Assembly: GCF_946479885.1 (NCBI RefSeq)
Contig: NZ_CAMLHM010000016.1
Span: 4,095 to 68,094, forward strand
Direction of reading: 5' to 3'
Length of the DNA stretch: 64,000 bases
Source of the DNA: an uncultured Devosia sp.
GTDB lineage: Bacteria; Pseudomonadota; Alphaproteobacteria; Rhizobiales; Devosiaceae
Positions within the stretch are counted from its first letter, which is position 1. Every line of letters begins with the position of its first letter. The notes beneath the pieces were generated by a model that was not told where the DNA came from, did not search any database, and saw only the letters and a program-made list of their open reading frames with translations. Shown here piece by piece: positions 1-7,110 of the stretch. The translations under genes were made by a program, and so were the position numbers.

Positions 1-1
1 T

Positions 2-238
2 GGCGGCGCCACCCACGCCTGGTGCCAGGTTTACCTGCCGGGCGCCGGTTGGGTCGAGTTCGATCCGACCAACGGCATTATCGGCACGCGCGACCTGATC
101 CGTGTCGGCGTCGCCCGCGAACCGCGCCAGGCCATCCCCATTGCAGGGACCTTCGTGGGGAGCAAGGAGGATTACCTCGGCATGGATGTGGAGGTGATCG
201 TCGAACGCGTCACCAGCCTGCAGGACGGGATGGGGTAG
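2..238 (+). CDS. transglutaminase-like protein, C-terminal end (partial)
   Basis: The first 78 codons of the window are the C-terminal end of a protein that begins upstream. The histidine of T-H-A-W and the aspartate of F-D-P-T-N fit the second and third members of the Cys-His-Asp triad of the transglutaminase-like fold; the cysteine would lie outside the window. In bacteria such proteins are usually cytoplasmic peptidases or amidases with poorly known substrates. The reading frame closes with TAG just before a pair of palindromic repeats. A second transglutaminase-like gene lies convergent to it at 401-1237; these families often sit together. Confidence 0.8.
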   Translation, partial: GGATHAWCQVYLPGAGWVEFDPTNGIIGTRDLIRVGVAREPRQAIPIAGTFVGSKEDYLGMDVEVIVERVTSLQDGMG

Positions 239-280
239 AATTTTGCGGTGGCTCGATCTGGCCACACCCACCGCACGGTA

Positions 281-380
281 CCTCCCCCTTGACGGGGGGA
301 GGCTAGGAGGGGGCGTTGGGAGCCCCGATATCTGGGCTAAACATCCCCCACCCTTGATCCCTCCCCGCAAGGGGGAGGGT
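281..380. repeat. inverted pair of GC-rich palindromic repeats (family A)
   Basis: Two C-run/G-run hairpins face each other: CCTCCCCC-N6-GGGGGGAGG at 281-302, followed by CTAGGAGGGGG, and CCCTCCCC-GCAA-GGGGGAGGG at 359-379 in the opposite sense. The 30 or so bases between them contain a smaller hairpin around GATATC. Sequence and arrangement resemble the repeats that bracket the DUF559 gene at 4582-5036, but no gene lies between this pair. It fits a REP/BIME-type element between two convergent genes and may also act as a bidirectional terminator. Confidence 0.75.
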
Positions 381-400
381 GTCGACTGAAACAGCGGTTC

Positions 401-1237
401 CTAGTCCCGCACCACGCTCACCGCATCGGTGGTCCATTCGCCGCCTCGGTCGCCATCGATGGCCTCGCTCCATACCTTGATGGGCTGGGGGAGAACCTGG
501 CCATAGATGGTGGCAAAGGCCGTGTCGGCCGCGTCGCGCCCGCAGCCGATGCGCACCATGCCGTCGAGCGCCGCCATGCGGGTCGGATCGAACAGGTACC
601 AGCGGTCGCCCAGATAGGCCTCGAACACGGCGTGAAAATCCTGCGGTTCGAGCTGCCAAGCGTAGCAGGAGACGAAGCGCGCCGGGATGCCCAGGGCGCG
701 GCAGAAGGTGATGCCCAGATGGGCGAAGTCGCGGCAGACCCCGGCCCGCAGGGAAAACGTGTCGGATGCGGTGGTCGTCGTGTCGCTGGTGCCAAAGAGG
801 TAATCAACCTCGCCATTGATCCAGTTGCAGATTTCGACCACCCGGCCGAAGCCGGGTGCGACATTGCCGAATTGGCGCGTTGCAAAGCGCGCCAGCTGGT
901 CGGACGGGCAGTAGCGCGACGGGTTGAGGAACGGCAAGGTATCGAGCGGCAGTGTCGCTACGGGCACCTCATCGAGCCGGGCCGGCGCCTGGTGCAGCGG
1001 GTCAAGCTCGATCTCGGCGGCATAGCGCAGCTGGACCAGGCCCTTGGGCGCCGTCAGCCGCAGGTAGCGGTTGCCGCTTTCCTCCGAGGTCTTTTCATCG
1101 GCGGCGATGTCGGGCGTGATGGTCAGCTGCTCGCTGAGCACGCGCTGCCGGCCGCCATGCATGGCCTCGATATTGAAGATCAGCGTCGCGCTTTCAGCAA
1201 CGTCGTAGCCGATCTCGCATCCTATGGAAAAGCGCAA
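401..1237 (-). CDS. transglutaminase family protein
   Basis: This 278-residue protein has a complete transglutaminase-like core. The catalytic cysteine lies in G-V-C-R-D-F-A-H, the histidine in D-F-H-A-V-F and the aspartate in L-F-D-P-T-R, in the expected order in the second half. The N-terminal ~120 residues are a beta-rich extension usual in this bacterial family. No signal peptide is visible, so it is probably cytoplasmic. It ends at TAG close to the repeat pair at 281-380 and is convergent with the partial homologue at the window start. Likely activity is peptide or amide hydrolysis; the substrate is unknown. Confidence 0.88.
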   Translation of the reverse strand: MRFSIGCEIGYDVAESATLIFNIEAMHGGRQRVLSEQLTITPDIAADEKTSEESGNRYLRLTAPKGLVQLRYAAEIELDPLHQAPARLDEVPVATLPLDTLPFLNPSRYCPSDQLARFATRQFGNVAPGFGRVVEICNWINGEVDYLFGTSDTTTTASDTFSLRAGVCRDFAHLGITFCRALGIPARFVSCYAWQLEPQDFHAVFEAYLGDRWYLFDPTRMAALDGMVRIGCGRDAADTAFATIYGQVLPQPIKVWSEAIDGDRGGEWTTDAVSVVRD

Positions 1238-1512
1238 CGCAAACCCCCTGGTTGTCCTGCCGTCAACCGTGTGGCCTGTCGACAGGTTCCCGCGGGGCGA
1301 CTGATATCGCCAAACTGTCTTGCACTCATGTCGGCGTCATAACAAAGCCAAACTTGGGCTCCTGCATGATGAACTGGGAGTTTTCTCGCCAAGTAGGCCA
1401 AATTGCTGACATTTCCTGCGTCGGCTGCGCTTGCGCATCGCAGGCCAATACCCCATCTTGGCCGTAGAGATTTCCGAACAGCATCAGGTCGATAACCCGC
1501 CACGGAGGCAAT

Positions 1513-4026
1513 ATGCAGCACGATACCCCCCTGATCACAACGATCGTCGCGGGTCTGGTGCTGGCCTATATCTTCGGCATGATCGCCAATCGGCTGAAAA
1601 TGCCGCCGCTGGTGGGCTACCTTTTCGCCGGTATTCTGGCTGGTCCCTATACGCCCGGCTTCGTGGCCGATCAGGCGCTGGGGGCGGAACTGGCCGAACT
1701 CGGCGTGATCCTCCTCATGTTCGGCGTGGGTCTGCATTTTTCGCTCAAGGACCTGATGAGCGTGCGGGCGCTGGCCATTCCGGGCGCCATCGTGCAGATC
1801 GGCTTTGCCACCCTGCTCGGCCTGGGCCTCGCGCTGCTGCTGGGTTGGGATATCGGCGCCGGCCTGCTGTTCGGCCTGGCTTTGTCGGTCGCCTCCACCG
1901 TCGTGCTGCTCAAGGCCTTGCAGGACAAGCGCCTGATCGAGACCGAGCGTGGCCGCATCGCGGTGGGCTGGCTGATCGTGGAAGACCTTGCCATGGTGCT
2001 GGCGCTGGTGCTGATTCCCGCCATTGCCGGGCTCAACGGCGCCGATACCGGCGTGCATGATCCCTTTGTCTCCTTTGTCGAGCGCCTCATTGGTGGCTCC
2101 GTGGGCATCTGGGGCGTGCTCGGTCTCACCATCGTCAAGGTCGCCGCTTTCGTCGGCTTCATGCTCATCGTCGGCCGCCGGGTCATTCCCTGGGCTCTGC
2201 ATGGCACGGCCCATACCGGCTCGCGTGAACTGTTCCGGCTGGCCGTGCTGGCGATTGCGCTGGGCGTGGCCCTGGGTTCGTCGGTGCTGTTCGGCGTGTC
2301 GCTGGCGCTGGGTGCGTTCTTTGCCGGCATGATCCTGAGTGAGAGCGAGCTGTCACACCGCGCCGCGCAGGAGACGCTGCCGCTGCGCGACGCCTTTGCC
2401 GTGCTGTTCTTCGTCTCGGTCGGCATGCTGTTCGATCCCTCGATCATCATCACCAATCCGCTGCCGGTCATCGCCACGGTCTTCATCATCGTCATCGGCA
2501 AGTCGGTGGCGGCCTTTGCCATCGTGCTGCTGTTCAAACGGCCGGTGGGCACGGCGCTGACCATCTCGGCTTCGCTGGCGCAGATCGGCGAATTCTCGTT
2601 CATTCTCGCCAGCATGGGTGTCAGCCTCGCCATCCTGCCCCCGGAAGGCCAGGACCTGATCCTGGCCGGCGCGCTCATTTCCATCGTGCTCAATCCGGTG
2701 GTGTTCTGGGTGCTCGACCTGCTCAAGCCGCGCTTTGAAGCCAAGGCGGCGCAGCGCAAGGCGGAGAAATCCGAGCGCGACGGCGTTCGCATCGAGCCCA
2801 CCGAAACGACCGCGGCAGCGGAAGGTCCGGCCACGTCGGATGCGCCCAGCGAGGCGGCGGTCGATCGGGGGGCCCCTGGTGCCGACGACGATACCGGCGA
2901 GCCGTCGCACCAGAGCGGCCACACCGTGCTGGTGGGGTATGGCCAGGTTGGCCGTATCGTCGCATCGGGCATCAAGGCGGATGGCGGCGGGCTCGTGGTG
3001 ATCGAGGATTCCGATCATGACGTGGCCGCGGCGCGGGCCGAAAATCTCGAGGTGATCTTCGGCAATGCGGCGAGCGAGGATGTGCTCAAGCTCGCCAACC
3101 TGTCCCAGGCGCGCAACCTCCTGGTTGCCATCTCCAATGGGTTCGAGGCCGGCTCCGTCTGCGAATCCGGACGCAAGCTCAATCCGGGCATTTCCATCAT
3201 CGCGCGGGCCTATTCGGAAGAGGAAGAGACCTTCCTGCGCAGCCTGGGGGCCACCGCGGTCATCCGTGGCGAGCGCGAGATCGGCAAAGGCATCCTGACC
3301 TTCCTGCGTGGCGACAGCAGCGCGGTGGCCGCGCCGGCCGTGCCGGTGCCCGAAGAGCCCAAGCTGCCCGTCGTCGAGAACCTGCTGGAAAAGGCGGCGG
3401 CGGTCGTGCCTGTCGCCGCAGCGCCGGTGGTCGAGGCTGTCTTGCCGACAACGGTCGTCATCGACGCTGAAGCGGCCCCCGCCGAACCGGCCGAGGCCGC
3501 GCCGGTGGAAGCCGCCGCCACCGTGGCGGCCGACGCGGTGATCGAATTGCCCGGCCCGGTTGCAGAGGCCGAGCCTGAGGCGGAGGTTGGGGCGACGCCG
3601 GAGCCGGCCGAGGCCACTGAGCCCTTGCCCGCCGAGCCCGCCGCGACCCCGTCGGAAGCGCCGGCTACACCTGGTGACCCCGTGGTCATCGATGCGGTCG
3701 AGACCGCTTCTGTCGCGGACAGCGTGATTGAACTGCCCGGTCCGTCATCGGAAGGCGAGCCACCAGCGGCCACGCTGGAATCGGTGGCGACCACGCCCGC
3801 GGTTGGCGAAGCGCCGGCGGCGATTGACGAGATTGTCGTGACCAGGCCGGACGACGCGGCGCCCGCACCTGCCCCGGTGACCGAGACCGAGGCTGAAATC
3901 GCGGCGGAAACCGAGGCCGAGGCAGAAGCCGAGACCAATGAGGGCGGTATCGCGCCGCCCGAGGATGAGCCCGATGCAGCGGAACGGCCAGTGGTACCAC
4001 CGGTCGTGCCGGAACCCAAAAGCTAG
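1513..4026 (+). CDS. CPA2-family K+/H+ antiporter (Kef/YbaL type) with TrkA-N domain and long acidic tail
   Basis: This 837-residue inner-membrane protein starts at ATG 1513 behind GGAGG. Residues ~1-395 form a Na+/H+-exchanger-type domain with about a dozen hydrophobic segments. Residues ~470-600 form a TrkA-N/RCK nucleotide-binding domain (V-G-Y-G-Q-V-G-R, with acidic V-I-E-D after strand 2). This is the architecture of glutathione- or NAD(H)-gated potassium-efflux antiporters such as KefB/KefC and YbaL. The last ~235 residues are an Ala/Pro/Glu-rich, probably disordered tail, much longer than in Kef proteins. The tail repeats V-I-E-L-P-G-P at residues 676-682 and 738-744. The gene is monocistronic, and nothing else is seen in the 275 bp upstream. 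Confidence 0.85.
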   Translation: MQHDTPLITTIVAGLVLAYIFGMIANRLKMPPLVGYLFAGILAGPYTPGFVADQALGAELAELGVILLMFGVGLHFSLKDLMSVRALAIPGAIVQIGFATLLGLGLALLLGWDIGAGLLFGLALSVASTVVLLKALQDKRLIETERGRIAVGWLIVEDLAMVLALVLIPAIAGLNGADTGVHDPFVSFVERLIGGSVGIWGVLGLTIVKVAAFVGFMLIVGRRVIPWALHGTAHTGSRELFRLAVLAIALGVALGSSVLFGVSLALGAFFAGMILSESELSHRAAQETLPLRDAFAVLFFVSVGMLFDPSIIITNPLPVIATVFIIVIGKSVAAFAIVLLFKRPVGTALTISASLAQIGEFSFILASMGVSLAILPPEGQDLILAGALISIVLNPVVFWVLDLLKPRFEAKAAQRKAEKSERDGVRIEPTETTAAAEGPATSDAPSEAAVDRGAPGADDDTGEPSHQSGHTVLVGYGQVGRIVASGIKADGGGLVVIEDSDHDVAAARAENLEVIFGNAASEDVLKLANLSQARNLLVAISNGFEAGSVCESGRKLNPGISIIARAYSEEEETFLRSLGATAVIRGEREIGKGILTFLRGDSSAVAAPAVPVPEEPKLPVVENLLEKAAAVVPVAAAPVVEAVLPTTVVIDAEAAPAEPAEAAPVEAAATVAADAVIELPGPVAEAEPEAEVGATPEPAEATEPLPAEPAATPSEAPATPGDPVVIDAVETASVADSVIELPGPSSEGEPPAATLESVATTPAVGEAPAAIDEIVVTRPDDAAPAPAPVTETEAEIAAETEAEAEAETNEGGIAPPEDEPDAAERPVVPPVVPEPKS

Positions 4027-4132
4027 GCTCTTGTCAAAGGCTTGGGCGCTGGCGCATAGAGTTTGACGGGCGGCAGGTCCGCTCGATCGCGTACGGTGCG
4101 CCCGATTGGCGTGGCGGGAGTAAGTTGGGCCG

Positions 4133-4561
4133 ATGATCTCGCAGAAAGCCAAGTATGCCTTGCGTGCGCTGGTTTCCCTGGCCCGGGCCGGCCGCGGCGA
4201 AACCATGATGATCGGCGAGATCTCCAAGGAGCAGGCCATCCCCAAGAAGTTCCTCGAGCAGATCCTGCTCGAGCTCAAGCGGGCGGGGCTGGTGGCCAGC
4301 CGGCGTGGCCGTTCGGGTGGCTATGAATTGCTGCGGCCGCCTGAGCAGATCATGTTCGGCGAAGTGCTGCGGTTGATCGACGGTCCCATCGCGCCGCTGC
4401 CCTGTCTCAGTAAGATCGCCTACCGCAAATGCGAAGATTGCCGTGACGAGGCGAGCTGCGAAATCCGGCACGTCTTCGAGCGGGTGACGCTGGCGACCCG
4501 AGAAGTGCTCGACGGCACCACGCTGGCGGATTCCCTGCGGCTGGAAGACTTGCCGGTCTGA
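4133..4561 (+). CDS. Rrf2 family transcriptional regulator
   Basis: This 142-residue Rrf2/IscR-type regulator has an N-terminal winged helix (K-A-K-Y-A-L-R-A, then I-P-K-K-F-L-E-Q-I-L and S-R-R-G-R-S-G-G-Y). Cysteines at 91, 100, 103 and 109, plus His113, lie where IscR, NsrR and RirA bind an iron-sulfur cluster. The spacing C-x8-C-x2-C-x5-C has one cysteine more than the three-cysteine set of IscR. A Fe-S or redox sensor is therefore plausible but not proven. The gene stands alone between the antiporter and the DUF559 unit, so its targets cannot be read from context. Confidence 0.88.
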   Translation: MISQKAKYALRALVSLARAGRGETMMIGEISKEQAIPKKFLEQILLELKRAGLVASRRGRSGGYELLRPPEQIMFGEVLRLIDGPIAPLPCLSKIAYRKCEDCRDEASCEIRHVFERVTLATREVLDGTTLADSLRLEDLPV

Positions 4562-4581
4562 GAACCGGTGTTTCAGCTAAG

Positions 4582-4627
4582 CTCGATCGGTCCCTCCCCC
4601 TTTTCAGGGGGAGGTTAGGAGGGGGTA
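4582..4627 (-). repeat. family A palindromic repeat, left arm of the DUF559 unit
   Basis: On the minus strand it reads from TACCCCCTCCTAACC through the hairpin CTCCCCC-TGAAAA-GGGGGAG to GACCGATCGAG. The sequence supplies the last codons (Thr-Pro-Ser) and the TAA stop of the DUF559 gene. It is the inverted counterpart of 4992-5036. Confidence 0.8.
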
Positions 4628-4968
4628 CTCTTTGATGCCCCGAGGCATACGCCAACCTCCGACCACACCCCCTCAGAATTGGTCAATACATCAAGGTTGG
4701 TGAAGCGAACCACGCGGTAGCCGCTGCTTTCGAGGTAAGTGGTTCGCGCGGCATCGGCAGCAACCGCTCCGTCCGCGTAGTGGCTATCGCCGTCTATCTC
4801 GAAAATGAGGCGGGCCTGCTTGCAGACGAAGTCGACGACGTACGGGCCAATCGGAGATTGGCGGCGGAAGTGCCAGCCATCTGCACGGAATGACTGGATG
4901 ACCAGCCAGAAGCGGCGTTCGGCTGCCGTCTGCTCCAGGCGCAACTTGCGGGCAATCGTGGTCGCCAT
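4615..4968 (-). CDS. DUF559 (Vsr-like) endonuclease domain protein
   Basis: This 117-residue protein belongs to the DUF559 family, whose fold resembles Vsr and other PD-(D/E)xK-type nucleases. Visible signatures are an N-terminal A-R-x-L-R-x-x-Q-T-x-A-E-R, a central F-R-R-Q-S-P-I-G-P-Y-V-V-D-F-V-C, the active-site-like acidic stretch L-I-F-E-I-D-G-D-S-H, and a C-terminal G-Y-R-V-V-R-F-T-N-L-D-V. ATG 4968 follows GGGAGAG at good spacing, so the gene looks intact and translatable. It is bracketed by inverted palindromic repeats and its stop codon lies inside one of them. No methyltransferase partner is nearby. Nuclease activity is expected from the fold; the biological role is unknown. Confidence 0.85.
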   Translation of the reverse strand: MATTIARKLRLEQTAAERRFWLVIQSFRADGWHFRRQSPIGPYVVDFVCKQARLIFEIDGDSHYADGAVAADAARTTYLESSGYRVVRFTNLDVLTNSEGVWSEVGVCLGASKSTPS

Positions 4969-4991
4969 GGATACTCTCCCTGCGAAGAGGA

Positions 4992-5036
4992 TACCCCCAC
5001 CTAACCTCCCCCTGATAGGGGGAGGGACAGATCGAG
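4992..5036 (+). repeat. family A palindromic repeat, right arm of the DUF559 unit
   Basis: On the plus strand it reads from TACCCCCACCTAACC through CTCCCCC-TGATA-GGGGGAG to GACAGATCGAG. It matches the reverse complement of 4582-4627 with only a few differences. It lies just upstream of the DUF559 ribosome binding site and ends ~20 bp before the purU stop codon. Confidence 0.8.
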
Positions 5037-5056
5037 TTTGGGGCTAGCCGCAGGAG

Positions 5057-5911
5057 CTAGCCAAACACCACCGTCTTCTTGCCGTTCAGCATCACCCGGT
5101 TTTCCAGGTGCAGCTTTACCGCCCTGGCCAGAACCCGGCTTTCGATGTCGCGGCCGGCGGCGACCAGGTCGTCGGGGCTCATGGCGTGGGTGACGCGGGC
5201 GGTTTCCTGCTCGATGATCGGGCCTTCGTCGAGGTCGGGGGTCACGTAATGGGCTGTGGCGCCGATGATCTTGACGCCGCGCTCGTGGGCCTGGTGATAG
5301 GGCTTGGCGCCCTTGAAGCTGGGCAGGAACGAGTGGTGGATGTTGATGATCTGGCCGAAGAGGCGGGTCGACAGGTTATCACTGAGCACCTGCATGTAGC
5401 GCGCCAGCACCACGAGGTCGGCGCCACTTTGCTTGACCAGCGACAGCACCTGCTCTTCCTGCGTGGCCTTGGTGTCCTTGGTCACCGGCAGCAGGTGGAA
5501 GGGAATGCCGGCATCGGCGGCGATCTTGCGGGCGTCCTCGTGGTTGGAGATCACGGCCGCCACCTCGGCGTCCAGCCAGCCGACGCGGATCTGGTAGAGC
5601 AGGTGCAGCAGCGTGTGGTCGAACCTGGAGACCAGGATGACGATGCGCTTCCGCCGCGCCTCGTCGCTCAGGGCCGTCTTCATCGAGAAGCGCTCGATGG
5701 GCGATTTCAGCGCCCGCTCGATGGCGTCGCGGCCGACGCCATCAGGGGCGGTGAAGGCCAGCCGCATGAAGAAGCGGTCGGTTTCGCGGTCCCAGAACTG
5801 GTTGGATTCGGCGATATTGGCGCCCAGGGCCGCCAGCTCGGTGGTGATGGCGGCGACAATGCCGGGGCGATCGGCGCAGGAAAGGGTCAGGACGAAATTG
5901 GCCGAGGACAT
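5057..5911 (-). CDS. purU: formyltetrahydrofolate deformylase
   Basis: This 284-residue PurU hydrolyses 10-formyl-THF to formate and THF, balancing one-carbon units and feeding formate to PurT-type purine synthesis. An N-terminal ACT domain (residues ~3-80, beginning F-V-L-T-L-S-C-A-D-R-P-G-I-V) is followed by a formyltransferase-fold domain. That domain carries the catalytic N-I-H-H-S-F-L-P-S-F loop and the aspartate of L-D-E-G-P-I. The length is normal for the family. ATG 5911 is preferred because GGAG sits upstream and the ACT domain begins directly after it; a longer in-frame extension lacks homology. It has a promoter-like sequence just upstream and a terminator beyond that, so it is probably its own transcription unit. 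Confidence 0.95.
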   Translation of the reverse strand: MSSANFVLTLSCADRPGIVAAITTELAALGANIAESNQFWDRETDRFFMRLAFTAPDGVGRDAIERALKSPIERFSMKTALSDEARRKRIVILVSRFDHTLLHLLYQIRVGWLDAEVAAVISNHEDARKIAADAGIPFHLLPVTKDTKATQEEQVLSLVKQSGADLVVLARYMQVLSDNLSTRLFGQIINIHHSFLPSFKGAKPYHQAHERGVKIIGATAHYVTPDLDEGPIIEQETARVTHAMSPDDLVAAGRDIESRVLARAVKLHLENRVMLNGKKTVVFG

Positions 5912-5993
5912 CGCAGGACTCCAAAGGTGCGTCGCGCTGCCGAACCGGAAAACCGGGCCCACTTTTCCTGGCAGCGCTTTCAATCTGGTCAGC

Positions 5994-6022
5994 GGTATCA
6001 ATGGCTTGCGCGGCTTCGTCAA
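5994..6022 (-). promoter_or_regulatory. putative purU promoter
   Basis: On the minus strand TTGACG (6017-6022) is followed after 17 bp by GATACC (5994-5999), about 85 bp before the purU start and just downstream of a terminator-like hairpin. The -35 is close to consensus and the -10 is weak. This is a sequence match only. Confidence 0.4.
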
Positions 6023-6031
6023 GTGCGCAGC

Positions 6032-6058
6032 AAAAAGGGCCACCCTCGCGGGCGGCCC
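6032..6058 (-). terminator. Rho-independent terminator upstream of purU
   Basis: On the minus strand GGGCCGCCC-GCGA-GGGTGGCCC is followed by TTTTT. The stem is fully paired only as minus-strand RNA (one G-U pair becomes an A-C mismatch on the other strand), which fixes the orientation. It ends transcripts coming from the small ORF at 6147-6218 or the transporter operon before purU. Confidence 0.75.
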
Positions 6059-6146
6059 TTCCTGAGTTTCGGCCTGAGAGCGCAGTGCGCTCAATCTCGA
6101 ATGTTGCGCCGGGGCTGACCCGAGGCTTCTGGCCTAGAAGGAGCTG

Positions 6147-6218
6147 CTAGCCGAGTGACTCCCGAACCAGCACCAAAAATCCAAGACCTTCTTCGAGCGC
6201 CGTAATCTCATAAGACAT
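6147..6218 (-). CDS. 23-codon small ORF with extended Shine-Dalgarno sequence
   Basis: ATG 6218 is preceded by AAGGAGGTGATCC, complementary over its full 13 bases to the usual 16S rRNA 3' end, far stronger than any other ribosome site in the window. The peptide starts M-S-Y-E-I-T-A-L-E-E, has a hydrophobic middle (G-L-G-F-L-V-L-V) and ends R-E-S-L-G. It lies 81 bp after the last transporter gene and is followed by a perfect 7-bp palindrome (GAGCGCA-C-TGCGCTC) and a terminator before purU. I recognise no family. It could be a leader peptide, a tiny membrane-associated protein or the last cistron of the transporter operon. Translation is likely from the ribosome site; function is unknown. Confidence 0.5.
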   Translation of the reverse strand: MSYEITALEEGLGFLVLVRESLG

Positions 6219-6299
6219 TGGATCACCTCCTTCACGTTGGTTGAACATGACGGCAGCATGACACGTTTTTTGCGTCTGTCCAGTCACGGATTTGCCGCT

Positions 6300-7109
6300 C
6301 TAGGCACGGGCCTTCTTTGGGCGCGAGCGCAATTGCAGGATGGTCGCGGTCAGCACCCCGAACGCCACGATGCCGATGATGATGGTGGCGAGCGCGTTGA
6401 CGTCGGGCGAAACGCCGAGCTTGACCTTGGAAAAGATCACCATGGGCAGCGTCGACGAGCCCGGACCCGAGACGAAGCTGGCGATGACCAGGTCGTCGAG
6501 CGACAGGGTGAAGCCGAGCAGCCAGCCAGACACCAGGGCGGGCGCGATGATGGGCAGGGTGATATCGAAGAAGGTGCGGAGCGGACTGGCGCCCAGGTCC
6601 ATAGCGGCTTCTTCGAGGCTGCGGTCGAAATCGGAAAGACGCGATTGCACGACCACACAGACATAGGCCGTGCAGAAGGTGGCGTGGGCGATGACGATGG
6701 TCAGCATGCCGCGACCGCGCGGCCAGCCGAGCGTGGATTCCATGGCCACGAACAGCAGCAGCAGCGCCAGGCCGGTGATCACGTCGGGCATGACCAGCGG
6801 CGCCGAGACCATGCCGGAGAACAGCGTGCGGCCCTTGAAGCGGCGGAACCGCACCAGCGCAACGGCGGCCAGCGTACCCAATACCAGGGCGATGGAGGCG
6901 CTCAGCGCCGCGATCTGCAGGCTCAACCATGCGGCGCCGAGCAGTTGCGGGTCGCTGAACAGCGCGCCATACCACTTGGTCGAAAAGCCCGACCATACGG
7001 TCACCAGGCTCGACTCGTTGAACGAGAAGATCACCAGCGACACGATGGGCGCGTAGAGGAATGTGAAGCCGAGGGCGGCGGCGATGGGCAGGAACCAGCC
7101 ACGACGCAT
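6300..7109 (-). CDS. potC: polyamine-type ABC transporter permease (PotC/PotI-like)
   Basis: This 269-residue inner-membrane permease has about six hydrophobic segments, the first directly after the start (M-R-R-G-W-F-L-P-I-A-A-A). The EAA loop that contacts the ATPase is E-E-A-A-M-D-L-G-A-S-P-L-R-T-F. The G-W-L-L-G-F-T-L-S-L-D-D-L-V-I-A-S-F-V stretch is characteristic of PotC/PotI. The start at 7109 follows the preceding permease stop by one base (TAG-C-ATG), implying translational coupling. It is the last gene of the transporter operon. Whether putrescine, spermidine or another cation is carried cannot be read from the sequence. Confidence 0.9.
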   Translation of the reverse strand: MRRGWFLPIAAALGFTFLYAPIVSLVIFSFNESSLVTVWSGFSTKWYGALFSDPQLLGAAWLSLQIAALSASIALVLGTLAAVALVRFRRFKGRTLFSGMVSAPLVMPDVITGLALLLLFVAMESTLGWPRGRGMLTIVIAHATFCTAYVCVVVQSRLSDFDRSLEEAAMDLGASPLRTFFDITLPIIAPALVSGWLLGFTLSLDDLVIASFVSGPGSSTLPMVIFSKVKLGVSPDVNALATIIIGIVAFGVLTATILQLRSRPKKARA

Positions 7110-7110
7110 G

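Larger units (their letters stand above)
4582..5036 (-). mobile_element. candidate mobile unit: DUF559 gene bracketed by inverted palindromic repeats
   Basis: A 455 bp unit in which 46 bp (4582-4627) and 45 bp (4992-5036) palindromic repeats of the same family lie in opposite orientation on either side of one gene. Read outward from the gene, both arms go through A-CCTAACCTCCCCCTGA, a G-run and GAGGGAC, and finish in GATCGAG; by eye they agree at roughly nine positions in ten. The TAA stop of the gene is formed by the left repeat. The organisation recalls REP/RAYT units or a tiny terminal-inverted-repeat element, but the nuclease is not a known transposase and no target-site duplication is obvious. 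Mobility is an inference. Confidence 0.5.

Noticed and set aside
281..5036. CRISPR array from regularly repeated palindromes
   Set aside because: The repeats are hairpins at irregular distances in inverted pairs, with no direct-repeat/spacer pattern and no cas genes.
6218..6233. TTGGATCACCTCCTT resembling the 3' end of 16S rRNA on the plus strand
   Set aside because: Upstream bases show no 16S helix 45; on the minus strand the same bases are simply an extended Shine-Dalgarno in front of a start codon.
5912..6299. Possible glycine or other riboswitch upstream of purU (CTCTCAGGCCGAAACTC on the minus strand)
   Set aside because: The partial resemblance lacks the other conserved aptamer segments, and a terminator plus promoter-like sequence separates it from purU.
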